A stretch of 51,072 bases of DNA from an uncultured Campylobacter sp. (GTDB lineage: Bacteria > Campylobacterota > Campylobacteria > Campylobacterales > Campylobacteraceae), in contig NZ_CALHVM010000029.1 of the NCBI RefSeq assembly GCF_938039205.1, forward strand, positions 1-51,072, given 5' to 3'. Under the pieces are notes generated by a model. That model had not been told where the DNA came from, did no database searches, and worked only from the letters and a program-made list of their open reading frames with translations. Position numbers and translations under genes: made by a program. Positions 35,467 to 43,733 of the stretch are shown one piece after another (position 1 is the stretch's first letter; every line of letters begins with the position of its first letter).

Positions 35467-35577
35467 AATTTACAAAATCTCTTTTACCAGCAGCTGCGGC
35501 GTAACGAGTCCTCGAAACGAGTTTTTCGATACCGAAAAAACGAGGTCTATGCTCTCGCCGGCATGCGGCTCGCGAGT
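35467..35577 (-). repeat. Direct repeat copy A, duplicated recJ 3' end
   Basis: This 111-bp segment matches 36243-36353 at 107 positions with no gaps, offset exactly 776 bp, same orientation. It encodes the last ~35 residues of RecJ and its stop codon. The four mismatches include changes next to the stop. Confidence 0.95.
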
Positions 35578-35648
35578 ATCTCGCAAACCGCGCTCTTGCC
35601 GCTGCCGATACTGCCCGTGACGACGATTGCGTGTTTAAATTGCGGCAT
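35467..35648 (-). pseudogene. Fusion scar: coaE 5' fragment joined to a recJ 3' fragment
   Basis: From ATG 35648 leftward the sequence reads MPQFKHAIVVTGSIGSGKSA, then VCEILA. This is the start of dephospho-CoA kinase with its P-loop (GSIGSGKS). It then runs without gap into the duplicated recJ end in a different frame, giving a 33-codon dead-end ORF. At the junction coaE and recJ sequence appear to share ACTCGCGAGC, so a microhomology-driven deletion or recombination is likely. The coaE part is far too short to work; the cell must have another copy, as CoaE is essential for coenzyme A. Confidence 0.8.
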
Positions 35649-35874
35649 TTTGCTTTTAAATTCGATATAAAACTAGAACCGAGTCGCATCTTAAATAAGA
35701 CGGCAAATATCAAAAATAAATTTTCACAAGACTCTAAAATTGACTCATAGATTTTAAAATTTCGTGTTTTATCCGCGAGAAATTGCCGTTTTGCGATGGG
35801 ATTTGAAAATTTATCGTATGATTTTGTCGAATTTAAGCGCAAATTTTAAATATTAATATTAAATTTAAATTTAT

Positions 35875-36186
35875 TTAGTGCATTCTTCTTGAGAAAAATC
35901 TTTTATGTCGAGAATGCTTGTATACTTCTACTTCTCTACAGTTTACCTTTTTCATTGCCTCTTTTATCGCGTCTGGCGTACCTTCTCTGAGTGCTGCTAG
36001 CATGACTTCGGGTGGCTGTTCTTCGCAGACTATCTTTTTCTCTTTATGAATAAACGTGCTAATGATATATAAGATAACGGCGACGATAGCGATAAACGTA
36101 TAAAATAAAATCTTTTCGATTACTGACTGGCTAAAAATAGTTTTCTTTTTGCTAGATTTATTTCTTATTTGTTTAGATTTAGCCAT
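35875..36186 (-). CDS. Small membrane-anchored hypothetical protein
   Basis: A 103-aa protein: a Lys/Ser-rich basic N-terminus, one membrane span (about 29-49, ILFYTFIAIVAVILYIISTF) and a soluble tail with two Cys. The basic residues ahead of the span predict N-in topology. It lies between the two copies of the recJ 3' repeat, 56 bp after recJ. No family was recognised. It could be cargo carried in with the rearrangement. Confidence 0.6.
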   Translation of the reverse strand: MAKSKQIRNKSSKKKTIFSQSVIEKILFYTFIAIVAVILYIISTFIHKEKKIVCEEQPPEVMLAALREGTPDAIKEAMKKVNCREVEVYKHSRHKRFFSRRMH

Positions 36187-36242
36187 AAAGTTACCACCGA
36201 AAAATCTCTAAATTTAATCCAAAATCCAGGCATAGCGAGCCG

Positions 36243-36353
36243 AATTTACGATATCTCTTTTACCAGCAGCTGCGGCGTAACGAGTCCGCGAAACGAGTTT
36301 TTCGATACCGAAAAAACGAGGTCGATGCTCTCGCCGGCATGCGGCTCGCGAGT
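36243..36353 (-). repeat. Direct repeat copy B, end of intact recJ
   Basis: The native copy of the 111-bp repeat, forming the end of recJ. Together with copy A it brackets the 103-aa gene and the coaE fragment. Confidence 0.95.
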
Positions 36354-37817
36354 GAAGTTAAAAAACAGCGCTTCAAGGCATTTGCCGTCTTTTTGCAGAA
36401 TGAGCTTTAGGTGATTTTGTTCCCTTCCGATTAGTTTTTTGTTTTTGACGACGGCGGATTTGATCTCAAAGAGCGGGCGCGGATTTTTCTGTCCGTAGGG
36501 CTCAAAATGCTCCAAAATTTCAAGTAGCTCGAAGTCCACCTCGCCCGCCTCTATCTCGCCTAGAGGCTCGTCAAACGCGCTAAATTCGTGCAGATCCATC
36601 AGCATACACGAGCTATTTATCGCGGTTTTAAACGCTTCTAAATTTGCCGGATCTATCACGATGCCCGCAGCCCCCTTGTGCCCGCCGTAGCCTGCAAGTA
36701 AATTTTCGTGGCTAGCGATGAGCGAGAGGATGTCTAGCTTGCCCACGCTTCTAGCGCTACCTTTGGCGCGGTTTTCGTCGATGCTAAAGACGATGGCGGG
36801 CTTTTTAAACTGCTTAGCCAGACGCGAGGCAACAATGCCGATGACGCCCTCGTGCCAGCCCCTGCCCCATGTTACGATTATGTGCTCGTCCTCGCGCACG
36901 TCCTTTAGCGAGCACTCAAAAAGCGTGCGCTCCTCCTCCTTGCGCGAGTTGTTAAAGCTTACGATGGTATCGAGGCATTCGCAAGCGCGGTCTAAGCTTT
37001 TAGCGCGTAAAAACTCAAAAGATACGCTCGCATCGTCCATGCGGCCCGAGGAGTTGATGAGCGGCGCGATGAGAAAGCTGATGTCGTCGCACTCAAATTT
37101 ATCCTTGCCGTAAAGCTGCTTTATCGCCGTAAATGCGGGCCTGCGCGAGCTGTTTAGGCGGTTTACGCCAAGCTTAACCAGGATGCGGTTTAGGTCGCGA
37201 AGCTCCATCATATCGGCGATTATCGCGATAGCGAGGAGGTCTAGAAATTTACCCATATCGTAGTTGATGCGGCACACGTCTTTTAGCGCGCCGACTAGAT
37301 ACCATGCGACCTGAGCGCCGCAAATTTCGACGTTTGGAAAGTGGCAATCCTTTTGCTTCGGGTTTATGATCGCATAGGCCTCGGGCAGAACATCAGGCGG
37401 CATGTGGTGATCGGTGATTATGAGATCGATGCCTTTTTGTTTGCAAATTTGAGCCGCGTCGTTTGCCGAGATGCCGTTATCCACAGTCACGATGAGGCCG
37501 GCATCCGCGATCTCCTCGACGATTTGCGGATTTAACCCATATCCGTCGCTAAAACGATTTGGGATACGCACGAAATACTCGCTAACGCCCAAATCATCGA
37601 AAAACTCGGCCATTATGACGCTGGCGATCACGCCGTCCACGTCGTAGTCGCCGACGACGACGATCTTTTCGTTTCGCTCGATCGCGCGTTTTATGCGCTC
37701 GGCACCCTTAAATACATCCTTTAACGCATCAGGCGTAGGAATTTCTGAAAGTTTTTTGTGAATGTCCTTTTCAAATCTTTGATTCAGTAATTCCTTTATT
37801 TTTTCCTTATTCAACAT
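36246..37817 (-). CDS. recJ: Single-stranded-DNA-specific exonuclease RecJ
   Basis: A 5'-3' ssDNA exonuclease for recombination and repair. The DHH-family motifs are VVGDYDVDG (D57, D59), ITVDNGIS-type TVDNGIS (D113), and TDHHMPPD (136-138). The DHHA1 motif GYGGHKGAAGI comes later, and the oligonucleotide-binding domain is at the C-terminus. I start at MLNKEKIKEL (523 aa), although no ribosome site precedes it; a GTG 54 nt upstream could add 18 residues. A small upstream ORF overlaps this start, suggesting translational coupling. The 3' end is duplicated about 0.8 kb downstream. Confidence 0.9.
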   Translation of the reverse strand: MLNKEKIKELLNQRFEKDIHKKLSEIPTPDALKDVFKGAERIKRAIERNEKIVVVGDYDVDGVIASVIMAEFFDDLGVSEYFVRIPNRFSDGYGLNPQIVEEIADAGLIVTVDNGISANDAAQICKQKGIDLIITDHHMPPDVLPEAYAIINPKQKDCHFPNVEICGAQVAWYLVGALKDVCRINYDMGKFLDLLAIAIIADMMELRDLNRILVKLGVNRLNSSRRPAFTAIKQLYGKDKFECDDISFLIAPLINSSGRMDDASVSFEFLRAKSLDRACECLDTIVSFNNSRKEEERTLFECSLKDVREDEHIIVTWGRGWHEGVIGIVASRLAKQFKKPAIVFSIDENRAKGSARSVGKLDILSLIASHENLLAGYGGHKGAAGIVIDPANLEAFKTAINSSCMLMDLHEFSAFDEPLGEIEAGEVDFELLEILEHFEPYGQKNPRPLFEIKSAVVKNKKLIGREQNHLKLILQKDGKCLEALFFNFTREPHAGESIDLVFSVSKNSFRGLVTPQLLVKEIS

Positions 37818-37959
37818 TATTTTGACGGGCTTTCGCGTAAGCCTCGCCGTCAAATTTCGCCGCCTTGCCACCGTTTTTGCCTAAATTTTCGCTCGCCTCT
37901 GGGGTCAAATTTACCCCTACCGCACCGCAAAAAAGGCTAAATTTTGGTTCAAATTTCAT
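37807..37959 (-). CDS. Small ORF overlapping the recJ start, possible coupling peptide
   Basis: A 50-codon frame beginning MKFEPKFSLFCGAVG after a good GAAGGA ribosome site and ending GTT GAA TAA, 11 nt past the recJ ATG. recJ itself lacks a ribosome site, so translation of this frame could deliver ribosomes to it. A minus-strand TATAAT lies about 34 nt upstream. It has no recognisable domain and could be only a leader. Confidence 0.4.
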   Translation of the reverse strand: MKFEPKFSLFCGAVGVNLTPEASENLGKNGGKAAKFDGEAYAKARQNNVE

Positions 37960-37992
37960 CTTTTTCCTTCTTTTTTATTTTCTAATGCGCAA

Positions 37993-37998
37993 ATTATA
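37993..37998 (-). promoter_or_regulatory. -10 box of the small ORF-recJ unit
   Basis: The minus strand reads GCTATAATTTG, a perfect TATAAT. Predicted transcription would start about 25 nt before the small ORF. Confidence 0.45.
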
Positions 37999-38019
37999 GC
38001 TTTTTGAAATTTAATTTCT

Positions 38020-38120
38020 TATAATTTTCAGCGAGTCGAAATTATATTTGAAATGATATTAATTATTATATTTAAACCTAGGTTAAGATGCATTTTTGTA
38101 TTATTGCGCTCTCATTTCAA
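38020..38120 (+). promoter_or_regulatory. Promoter region and inverted repeat of the metal importer operon
   Basis: TATAAT occurs at 38020-38025. An A/T-rich Fur-like stretch lies at 38051-38070 (AAATGATATTAATTATTATA). TTGAAATGA (38048-38056) and TCATTTCAA (38112-38120) form a perfect 9-bp inverted pair 55 nt apart, ending 5 nt before the AAAGGAA ribosome site. Confidence 0.35.
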
Positions 38121-38134
38121 CAAAAAGGAACGAT

Positions 38135-39247
38135 ATGAAAATAACTTTTTTAAAAGCGCTGTTGGTGCTTTTTGCGGTGTTTTCAGCAACCCAAGCGGCG
38201 GCCGAAACTAAGGTCATAAAAGACGTCTTAGGTCGCGAGGTAAAGGTAAATTTACCCGTTAAACGCATAGCTTTGGGTTTTTACTACACCGACTTTTTAG
38301 CCGTCGGCGGCACTAAGGCTTTAGATAAAGTCGTGGGCTTTTCAAAAGAGGTTTGGACGGACTGGACGCCTGCTAGTTGGGATCTATATAGCAAAGCGCT
38401 ACCGCAGCTAAATAAGCTTGCGGACTTCGGCGAGGTAGAGGTCGGTACGTTCTCGGTAGAAAAAGTTATCTCTCTAAAACCCGATTTGCTAATACTCGCA
38501 TCTTGGCAGTATAACGTGCTAGAGCCTGATTTAAAGCCTTTAGCCGATCTAAATATCCCGATAGTCGTGCTTGATTATAACCGCGAGAAGGTTGAGCTTC
38601 ACGTAAAAAGCACTAAAATTTTAGGCGAAATTTTAGGCGAGGAAAAAAGAGCGGACGAGATCTCTAAACTATACGAAGACACCGTAAAAGAAGTGGGCGA
38701 TCGCATCGCAAAAGCAAATTTGCCTAAACCTAAAATTTACATAGAATTCGGCCGCGGCGGTCCTGACGACACAGGGATAACCTACGGTAAAGATATGTGG
38801 GGTTCGCTGATAGATTTGGCCGGCGGAGATAATATCGCAGCCGATCTAGTCGAGCAGTGGGCACCCATCAACGCCGAGCAAGTCATAGCCGCAAAACCCG
38901 ACGTTATAATGATAACAGGCCGCGAAACCGAACTAAAAAAAGAACCGACCGCGATGGTGATGGGCATAAACATAGATAAAGCCGAAGCGTTAAAAAGACT
39001 GGACGGATTTAAAAAACGTGTCGGTTGGTCGGAGCTTCCGGCTATCAAAAATAACCGCCTATACGGCCTATATATGGGCGCGTCAAGAACTCTTGCGGAT
39101 ATGGCGATGGTGCAATATATCGCAAAAGCTTTGTATCCGCAGCTATTTAAAGACGTAGATCCGATAAAGACCTACATTGATTTTCACAAAAAGTACTTGC
39201 CTGTCGTTCCCGTCGGAACTATAGCCATCCAAGCGGACGAAAAATGA
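38135..39247 (+). CDS. Periplasmic metal-chelate binding protein of an ABC importer
   Basis: A 370-aa class III binding protein with a signal peptide (cleavage near QAAA, about 24). The pattern is typical of iron-chelate, heme or cobalamin binders: TKVIKDVLGREVKVNLPVKR, FSVEKVISLKPDLLILAS, then INAEQVIAAKPDVIMITG. It is larger than the FhuD-like protein at 21329 and not close to it, so the substrate probably differs. The ATG at 38135 follows AAAGGAACG and starts the signal peptide. The next gene overlaps by 4 nt (ATGA). No receptor gene is attached to this operon. Confidence 0.87.
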   Translation: MKITFLKALLVLFAVFSATQAAAETKVIKDVLGREVKVNLPVKRIALGFYYTDFLAVGGTKALDKVVGFSKEVWTDWTPASWDLYSKALPQLNKLADFGEVEVGTFSVEKVISLKPDLLILASWQYNVLEPDLKPLADLNIPIVVLDYNREKVELHVKSTKILGEILGEEKRADEISKLYEDTVKEVGDRIAKANLPKPKIYIEFGRGGPDDTGITYGKDMWGSLIDLAGGDNIAADLVEQWAPINAEQVIAAKPDVIMITGRETELKKEPTAMVMGINIDKAEALKRLDGFKKRVGWSELPAIKNNRLYGLYMGASRTLADMAMVQYIAKALYPQLFKDVDPIKTYIDFHKKYLPVVPVGTIAIQADEK

Positions 39248-40299
39248 ATAAAATAAGCTCCGAAGAGGTCGTAAAGGCTCATAGAAAGCGCGAATTTAAA
39301 CGCTTAATCATCATCTTGAGCTTTATAGTCGTGGGTCTTGTCTCGATGGTGTTTGATATCGGTACCGGGCCTGCGATGCTCTCGCCAAAAGAAGTCGTAG
39401 ATACGCTTTTACAGCCGATTTTAGGCGGCGAGCAGGATAAATTTTTATACCACATCGTTTACGATATCAGGCTTCCCGTAGCGCTTATGGCTTTAGTCGT
39501 AGGTGCGGCTTTGGGAGCGGGCGGCGCAGAGATACAGACTCTTTTAAACAACCCTATGGCAAGCCCCTATACGCTGGGGCTTGCCGCGGCGGCAGGGTTT
39601 GGCGCATCGCTGGTGATGGCGTTTGGTTCGTTTGGACTGCCTCAAATTTACGCCGTGCCTATCGGTGCGTTTATCATGACGATGTTAGCGGCGTCTATAC
39701 TGTTTTTGTTTTCGATGATGAGGCGATTTGGGTCGGCTACTTTGGTTTTAGTCGGTATCGCGCTTTTGTTTTTGTTTCAGTCTATGCTCTCTTTGGTGCA
39801 GTTTTTGTCCGCGCCCGAGATTTCGCAGGCGATTTTGTTTTGGCTGTTCGGTAGCCTCCAAAAGGCTAAATGGAGTACGCTGGCTGTCGCTACGGTCGTA
39901 ACGGTCGTATGCATCTCGCTACTGATGCTAAATACTTGGGCGCTAACGGCTTTGAAACTGGGTGAAGAGCGAGCCAAAAGCATGGGCGTAAATTTATCCG
40001 CCCTTAGGATTAAAATTTTGCTTATAGTTTCGGTTATGACGGCTACGGTTATTAGCTTCGTCGGCGTTATAGGCTTTATCGGCCTGGTCGCTCCGCATAT
40101 AGCTAGAAATTTAGTCGGCGAGGATCAGAGATTTTTTCTGCCTACTACTATCTTCGTCGGTGCGGCGTTTTTGTCGATAGCTTCAGTGCTTTCTAAGGTT
40201 ATAAATCCGGGCGGACTCTTTCCGGTCGGTATCATCACGGCGTTTGTGGGCGTGCCGTTTTTCTTCTGGATCATTCTCTCAAGGAAAAACGTATGCTAG
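39244..40299 (+). CDS. FecCD/BtuC-family ABC permease
   Basis: A 351-aa inner-membrane permease with about nine to ten hydrophobic spans. Landmarks are YDIRLPVALMALVVGAALGAGG, the NNPMASPYTLGLAAAAGFGA loop and the coupling helix GEERAKSMGVN. The IGLVAPHIARN and PGGLFPVGIITAFVGVPFF segments are hallmarks of the family. It overlaps both its neighbours (4 nt upstream, 7 nt downstream). It is a single domain, so a homodimer is expected, unlike the fused permease at 22198. Confidence 0.93.
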   Translation: MNKISSEEVVKAHRKREFKRLIIILSFIVVGLVSMVFDIGTGPAMLSPKEVVDTLLQPILGGEQDKFLYHIVYDIRLPVALMALVVGAALGAGGAEIQTLLNNPMASPYTLGLAAAAGFGASLVMAFGSFGLPQIYAVPIGAFIMTMLAASILFLFSMMRRFGSATLVLVGIALLFLFQSMLSLVQFLSAPEISQAILFWLFGSLQKAKWSTLAVATVVTVVCISLLMLNTWALTALKLGEERAKSMGVNLSALRIKILLIVSVMTATVISFVGVIGFIGLVAPHIARNLVGEDQRFFLPTTIFVGAAFLSIASVLSKVINPGGLFPVGIITAFVGVPFFFWIILSRKNVC

Positions 40300-41066
40300 A
40301 GCTTAAGAATTTAACGATATACCGCGGCTCGCTTTGCACGGCAGATGCCGTAAACGCTAGCTTTGAAGAAGGTAAGGTTTACTCCGTACTAGGGCCTAAC
40401 GGCGCAGGCAAAACTACGCTCATAAGCGCGATTTTCGGCGAGATGGGCTATGAGGGCGAGATTAAATTCGGCGAAGAGAGGTTAAATTTCAAAAACCATT
40501 TCTCGTGGAAAAAGAAAATCGGCTACATGCCCCAAGATAGCTACGTAGACGCTAGTTTAACGGCTCTTGAGGTCGTTTTGCTAGGGCTTATGGATAGTCT
40601 TGGGCTTTATCTAAAAGACGAGCAAATAAACTCGGCCGTAGATATAATGAAAAAACTAGGGATTTTGCACCTAGCCGGTCGCGACGTGATGCAGCTCTCA
40701 GGCGGCCAGCGCCAGATGGTGATGTTTGCCTCCGTGCTTATCAAAAAGCCTAAAATTTTACTTTTGGACGAGCCTGTTTCGGCTCTTGATATGCACCATC
40801 AATGCGTGCTTTTGGACTGCGTTAGGAAATTTACGCGCGAGCACGGCATAACCACCGTGATGATACTGCACGATTTATCGCTGGCGTCGCAGTTTAGCGA
40901 CGAGGTGTTGCTACTAAACGGCGGCAAGATAAAAGCCAAAGGCGAAGCTAAAAAAACCATAACTAAAGAGCTAATACAAGAGCTTTATAAAGTAAACGTG
41001 GATATTTTTTACGACGATGCCGGCGTACCGGCCGTAGTCGCAAAGTCAGCGTTCGGGGTAGAGTAG
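40293..41066 (+). CDS. Metal-chelate ABC importer ATPase
   Basis: A 257-aa ATPase: Walker A GPNGAGKT (34-41), Q-loop MPQDS (79-83), signature LSGGQ (135-139), Walker B KILLLDEP (154-161) and switch histidine in MILHDLSLA. The start overlaps the permease by 7 nt with AAGGAAAAA upstream. The C-terminal extension (about 230-257) may be regulatory. An ATP-grasp gene follows 3 nt after its stop. Confidence 0.93.
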   Translation: MLELKNLTIYRGSLCTADAVNASFEEGKVYSVLGPNGAGKTTLISAIFGEMGYEGEIKFGEERLNFKNHFSWKKKIGYMPQDSYVDASLTALEVVLLGLMDSLGLYLKDEQINSAVDIMKKLGILHLAGRDVMQLSGGQRQMVMFASVLIKKPKILLLDEPVSALDMHHQCVLLDCVRKFTREHGITTVMILHDLSLASQFSDEVLLLNGGKIKAKGEAKKTITKELIQELYKVNVDIFYDDAGVPAVVAKSAFGVE

Positions 41067-41069
41067 CGC

Positions 41070-41912
41070 GTGAGGATTTTTATCTTAAGTTGCCTTGCTT
41101 ACGCAAAGGGCAACGAGGATTTGCGAAATTTAAGCCGCGCGTTTAGCGACAGCGGCGCACAGTGCGAGATAGTGCCGTGGCAAAATTTAGGCGTCGGTTC
41201 GCTAGACGAAGATTCTTTGATTTTGCCGCTTGCGGCTTGGGATTACAGCCTAGACGCGGCTAAATTTTTATCGTTTTTGAGCGAGCTTGAAAAAAGCGGA
41301 GCGAAGATAATAAACGGCGCCGAGGTCGTGCGCTGGAATTTATCGAAAAAATACCTCTTAGAACTTGAAGCCTTAGGACTTCCCGCGATCCCTAGCACGC
41401 TTTTAAACGGCGATGAAAATATAGAAGAGCTAAGGCGAATTTGCCCGGGCGGCGTGATAAAGCCGCTCGTCGGACAGAGCGGCAACGGCGTAAATAAAAT
41501 CGACGAAATATCAAATTTAAGCGAATATAAAAACGGAGCTTTGCTTCAGCCTTTTATCGAAGAGATCGCCGTTAGCGGCGAAATTTGCTTGATATTTTTA
41601 GGCGGCGTTTTTTCTCACGCCGTACGCCGCTCGCCCGCTAGCGACGATTATAGGGCAAACTCGAATTTCGGCGTTAAGATTAGCTCGGTAGAGCCGACTG
41701 CAGCCTTTTTAAACGTCGCGCGAGACGTTTTAGCTAGGCTTGCCTTTAATCCCGTCTACGCAAGGATAGATCTAATCGGCGCAAAAGATAAAATTTTAAT
41801 CAACGAAGTCGAGCTTATCGAGCCTAGTCTTTATTTTAGCTACGGCAAAAACTCTACCGAAAAATTCGTAAAAGTAATCCTAGATAAATTTGTCACGGAA
41901 AAGAAAATTTAG
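41070..41912 (+). CDS. ATP-grasp domain amide/peptide ligase-type enzyme
   Basis: A 280-aa ATP-grasp enzyme, a fold that joins a carboxylate to an amine using ATP. Visible parts are the nucleotide-binding GGVIKPLVGQSGNGVNKI (about 130-148, Lys in VIKP), the SGEICLIFLGGVFSHAVRR strand pair and the Mg site INEVELIEPSLYF. The layout resembles RimK/glutathione-synthetase-like ligases related to the cycloserine enzyme DcsG. Translation starts at GTG, 3 nt after the ABC ATPase. A ligase at the end of a metal-chelate importer operon is unusual; it may make or modify a metallophore, or be a passenger. Confidence 0.78.
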   Translation: MRIFILSCLAYAKGNEDLRNLSRAFSDSGAQCEIVPWQNLGVGSLDEDSLILPLAAWDYSLDAAKFLSFLSELEKSGAKIINGAEVVRWNLSKKYLLELEALGLPAIPSTLLNGDENIEELRRICPGGVIKPLVGQSGNGVNKIDEISNLSEYKNGALLQPFIEEIAVSGEICLIFLGGVFSHAVRRSPASDDYRANSNFGVKISSVEPTAAFLNVARDVLARLAFNPVYARIDLIGAKDKILINEVELIEPSLYFSYGKNSTEKFVKVILDKFVTEKKI

Positions 41913-41932
41913 AGCCGAACGGCTCTAAATTT
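41905..41932. terminator. Bidirectional terminator between the ATP-grasp gene and pyrG
   Basis: A perfect 12-bp stem AAATTTAGAGCC/GGCTCTAAATTT with a GAAC loop between two convergent genes. The arms are T-rich at both ends, so it can work on either strand; it overlaps the ATP-grasp stop codon. Confidence 0.85.
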
Positions 41933-41934
41933 GA

Positions 41935-43599
41935 TTATTTCGATTTTTCTAGGCTAGCTTTGATAAAGCCCAAAACTACGGGATTTGGATTTGTTAAGCG
42001 GCTGGTAAATTCCGGATGAAACTGCACGCCGACAAACCACGGATGCGAGTTTTTGGCACCAGATGCGGGCGAGCTAAGCTCGACAGCCTCGATCAGTCCG
42101 TCGCTCTCGCCGCTAACTATCAGGCCGTTTGCTTCAAATTCGGCTCTGTATTTCGGATTTGCCTCGTAGCGGTGGCGGTGGCGTTCTTTGACACATTTGG
42201 CGCCGCCGTAGATTTGACTTAGTAGCGAGCCAGGCTTCACGTCGCAAGTATACGCGCCAAGCCTCATCGTGCCGCCGACCGGGCTTTGGTGCGTGCGGAT
42301 CTGCGTTTGGCCGTGCGCGTCGATGAAACTATCGATGAGATAGATGATAGGATTTACGCACTCGGGCTTAAATTCGACCGAATTTGCATCCTCGAGTTTT
42401 AGCACGTTGCGAGCAAACTCGATGAGCGCTAGCTGCATGCCTAGGCAGATGCCAAGATACGGCACGCCGTTTTCGCGGGCGTATTTGATCGCCTCGATCT
42501 TGCCGCTCACGCCGCGCTCGCCAAAACCTCCAGCAACTAGCACGCCGCCTACGTCTTTTAGTAGCTCCTCGACGTTTGAGGGCTCGATCTTCTCGCTATC
42601 TATCCACTTTAAATTTACCCTCGCGTCAAGGCTCGCGCCCGCGTGGATGATACTCTCGGTTAGGCTCTTGTAGCTCTCTTTTAGATCGACGTATTTGCCC
42701 ACAAATGCTATCGTGGTTTCTTTCGTTGGCGCGATGATGCGCTTAACTAGGCTGTCCCAGTTGCGCATATCAAGCTTTAGCTCGCCCAAATTTAAAATTT
42801 CGGCGATCGGCGTTAAAACGTCTTGGTTATAAAACGCGAGCGGCACCTGATAGATACTGGCCGAGTCGATGCTCTCGATGACGCAGTTGCGCTCTACGCC
42901 GCAGCTGGCGGCTATTTTATCTTTTAACTCGCGATTTAGCGGCTGCTCGGCGCGGCAGATGATCATATCAGGACTAATGCCGATACGGCGCAGCTCGCCG
43001 ACGCTGTGCTGGGTAGGCTTGGTTTTTAGCTCGCCGGCGACTTTTATAAACGGCACGAGCGTTAGGTGGATATTCATCGCGCGTTTGCGGCCAACCTCGA
43101 TGCGAAGGGCGCGGATAGCCTCCAAAAACGGCAAGCCCTCGATGTCGCCTACCGTACCGCCGATTTCAACGATCAGTATGTCGCGACCCTCGCCCGCCTT
43201 TTTGATACGGTCGACGATCTCGCCCACGATATGCGGGATGACTTGGATCGTTTTGCCTAAATAGTCGCCTCTGCGCTCTTTTTCGATGACGGAGCTATAA
43301 ACCCGGCCGGTCGTAAAGTTGTTATCCTGGCTTAGGCTCTCGTCTAAAAATCTCTCGTAGTGCCCCAGATCCAGATCTGTCTCTGCGCCGTCGTCGGTGA
43401 CGAAAACCTCGCCGTGCTCGAGCGGGCTCATGGTGCCAGGATCCACGTTGATGTAGGGATCTGCTTTTAGCATGCTTACTTTTAAACCCGTATTTTTAAG
43501 AAGCGTGGCGATAGAAGCCGCCGCAATGCCCTTACCTAGCGAACTTAGCACGCCGCCGGTTATAAAAATATACTTTGTTTCGTTTAGATTTTTTTGCAT
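41935..43599 (-). CDS. pyrG: CTP synthase
   Basis: Makes CTP from UTP, ATP and glutamine. The 554-aa protein contains the synthetase start KYIFITGGVLSSLGKGI, the DPYINVDPGTMSPLEHGEV loop, and the GATase domain with catalytic Cys in YLGICLGMQ and the downstream HPWFVGVQFHPE. All landmarks are intact. In C. jejuni pyrG and recJ are neighbours; here the ABC importer block lies between them with the same relative orientation. Confidence 0.97.
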   Translation of the reverse strand: MQKNLNETKYIFITGGVLSSLGKGIAAASIATLLKNTGLKVSMLKADPYINVDPGTMSPLEHGEVFVTDDGAETDLDLGHYERFLDESLSQDNNFTTGRVYSSVIEKERRGDYLGKTIQVIPHIVGEIVDRIKKAGEGRDILIVEIGGTVGDIEGLPFLEAIRALRIEVGRKRAMNIHLTLVPFIKVAGELKTKPTQHSVGELRRIGISPDMIICRAEQPLNRELKDKIAASCGVERNCVIESIDSASIYQVPLAFYNQDVLTPIAEILNLGELKLDMRNWDSLVKRIIAPTKETTIAFVGKYVDLKESYKSLTESIIHAGASLDARVNLKWIDSEKIEPSNVEELLKDVGGVLVAGGFGERGVSGKIEAIKYARENGVPYLGICLGMQLALIEFARNVLKLEDANSVEFKPECVNPIIYLIDSFIDAHGQTQIRTHQSPVGGTMRLGAYTCDVKPGSLLSQIYGGAKCVKERHRHRYEANPKYRAEFEANGLIVSGESDGLIEAVELSSPASGAKNSHPWFVGVQFHPEFTSRLTNPNPVVLGFIKASLEKSK

Positions 43600-43624
43600 A
43601 TCGCGCCTTTAAATTTTTTTCGCG

Positions 43625-43630
43625 ATTATA
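43625..43630 (-). promoter_or_regulatory. -10 box of pyrG
   Basis: The minus strand reads GGTATAATCGC, a perfect TATAAT about 26 nt before the pyrG ATG. Confidence 0.5.
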
Positions 43631-43733
43631 CCTTATTTAAAATTTATAAACGCTTGATAGCTAAAGAAAAAAATTTATAAAACGGAAACTCTAAAATAAT
43701 GTTTTAAGTTAAATTTCTGTAGTATGTTAAGTT

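Noticed and set aside
35396..35842. 148-codon minus-strand ORF over the scar region
   Set aside because: It runs across the recJ fragment and the coaE fragment in the wrong frame, its arginine-rich middle is a shadow of those genes, and no ribosome site precedes it.
38026..38134. Cobalamin or other riboswitch before the importer operon
   Set aside because: No B12-box or other conserved riboswitch core could be read; the leader is only A/T-rich with one inverted pair.
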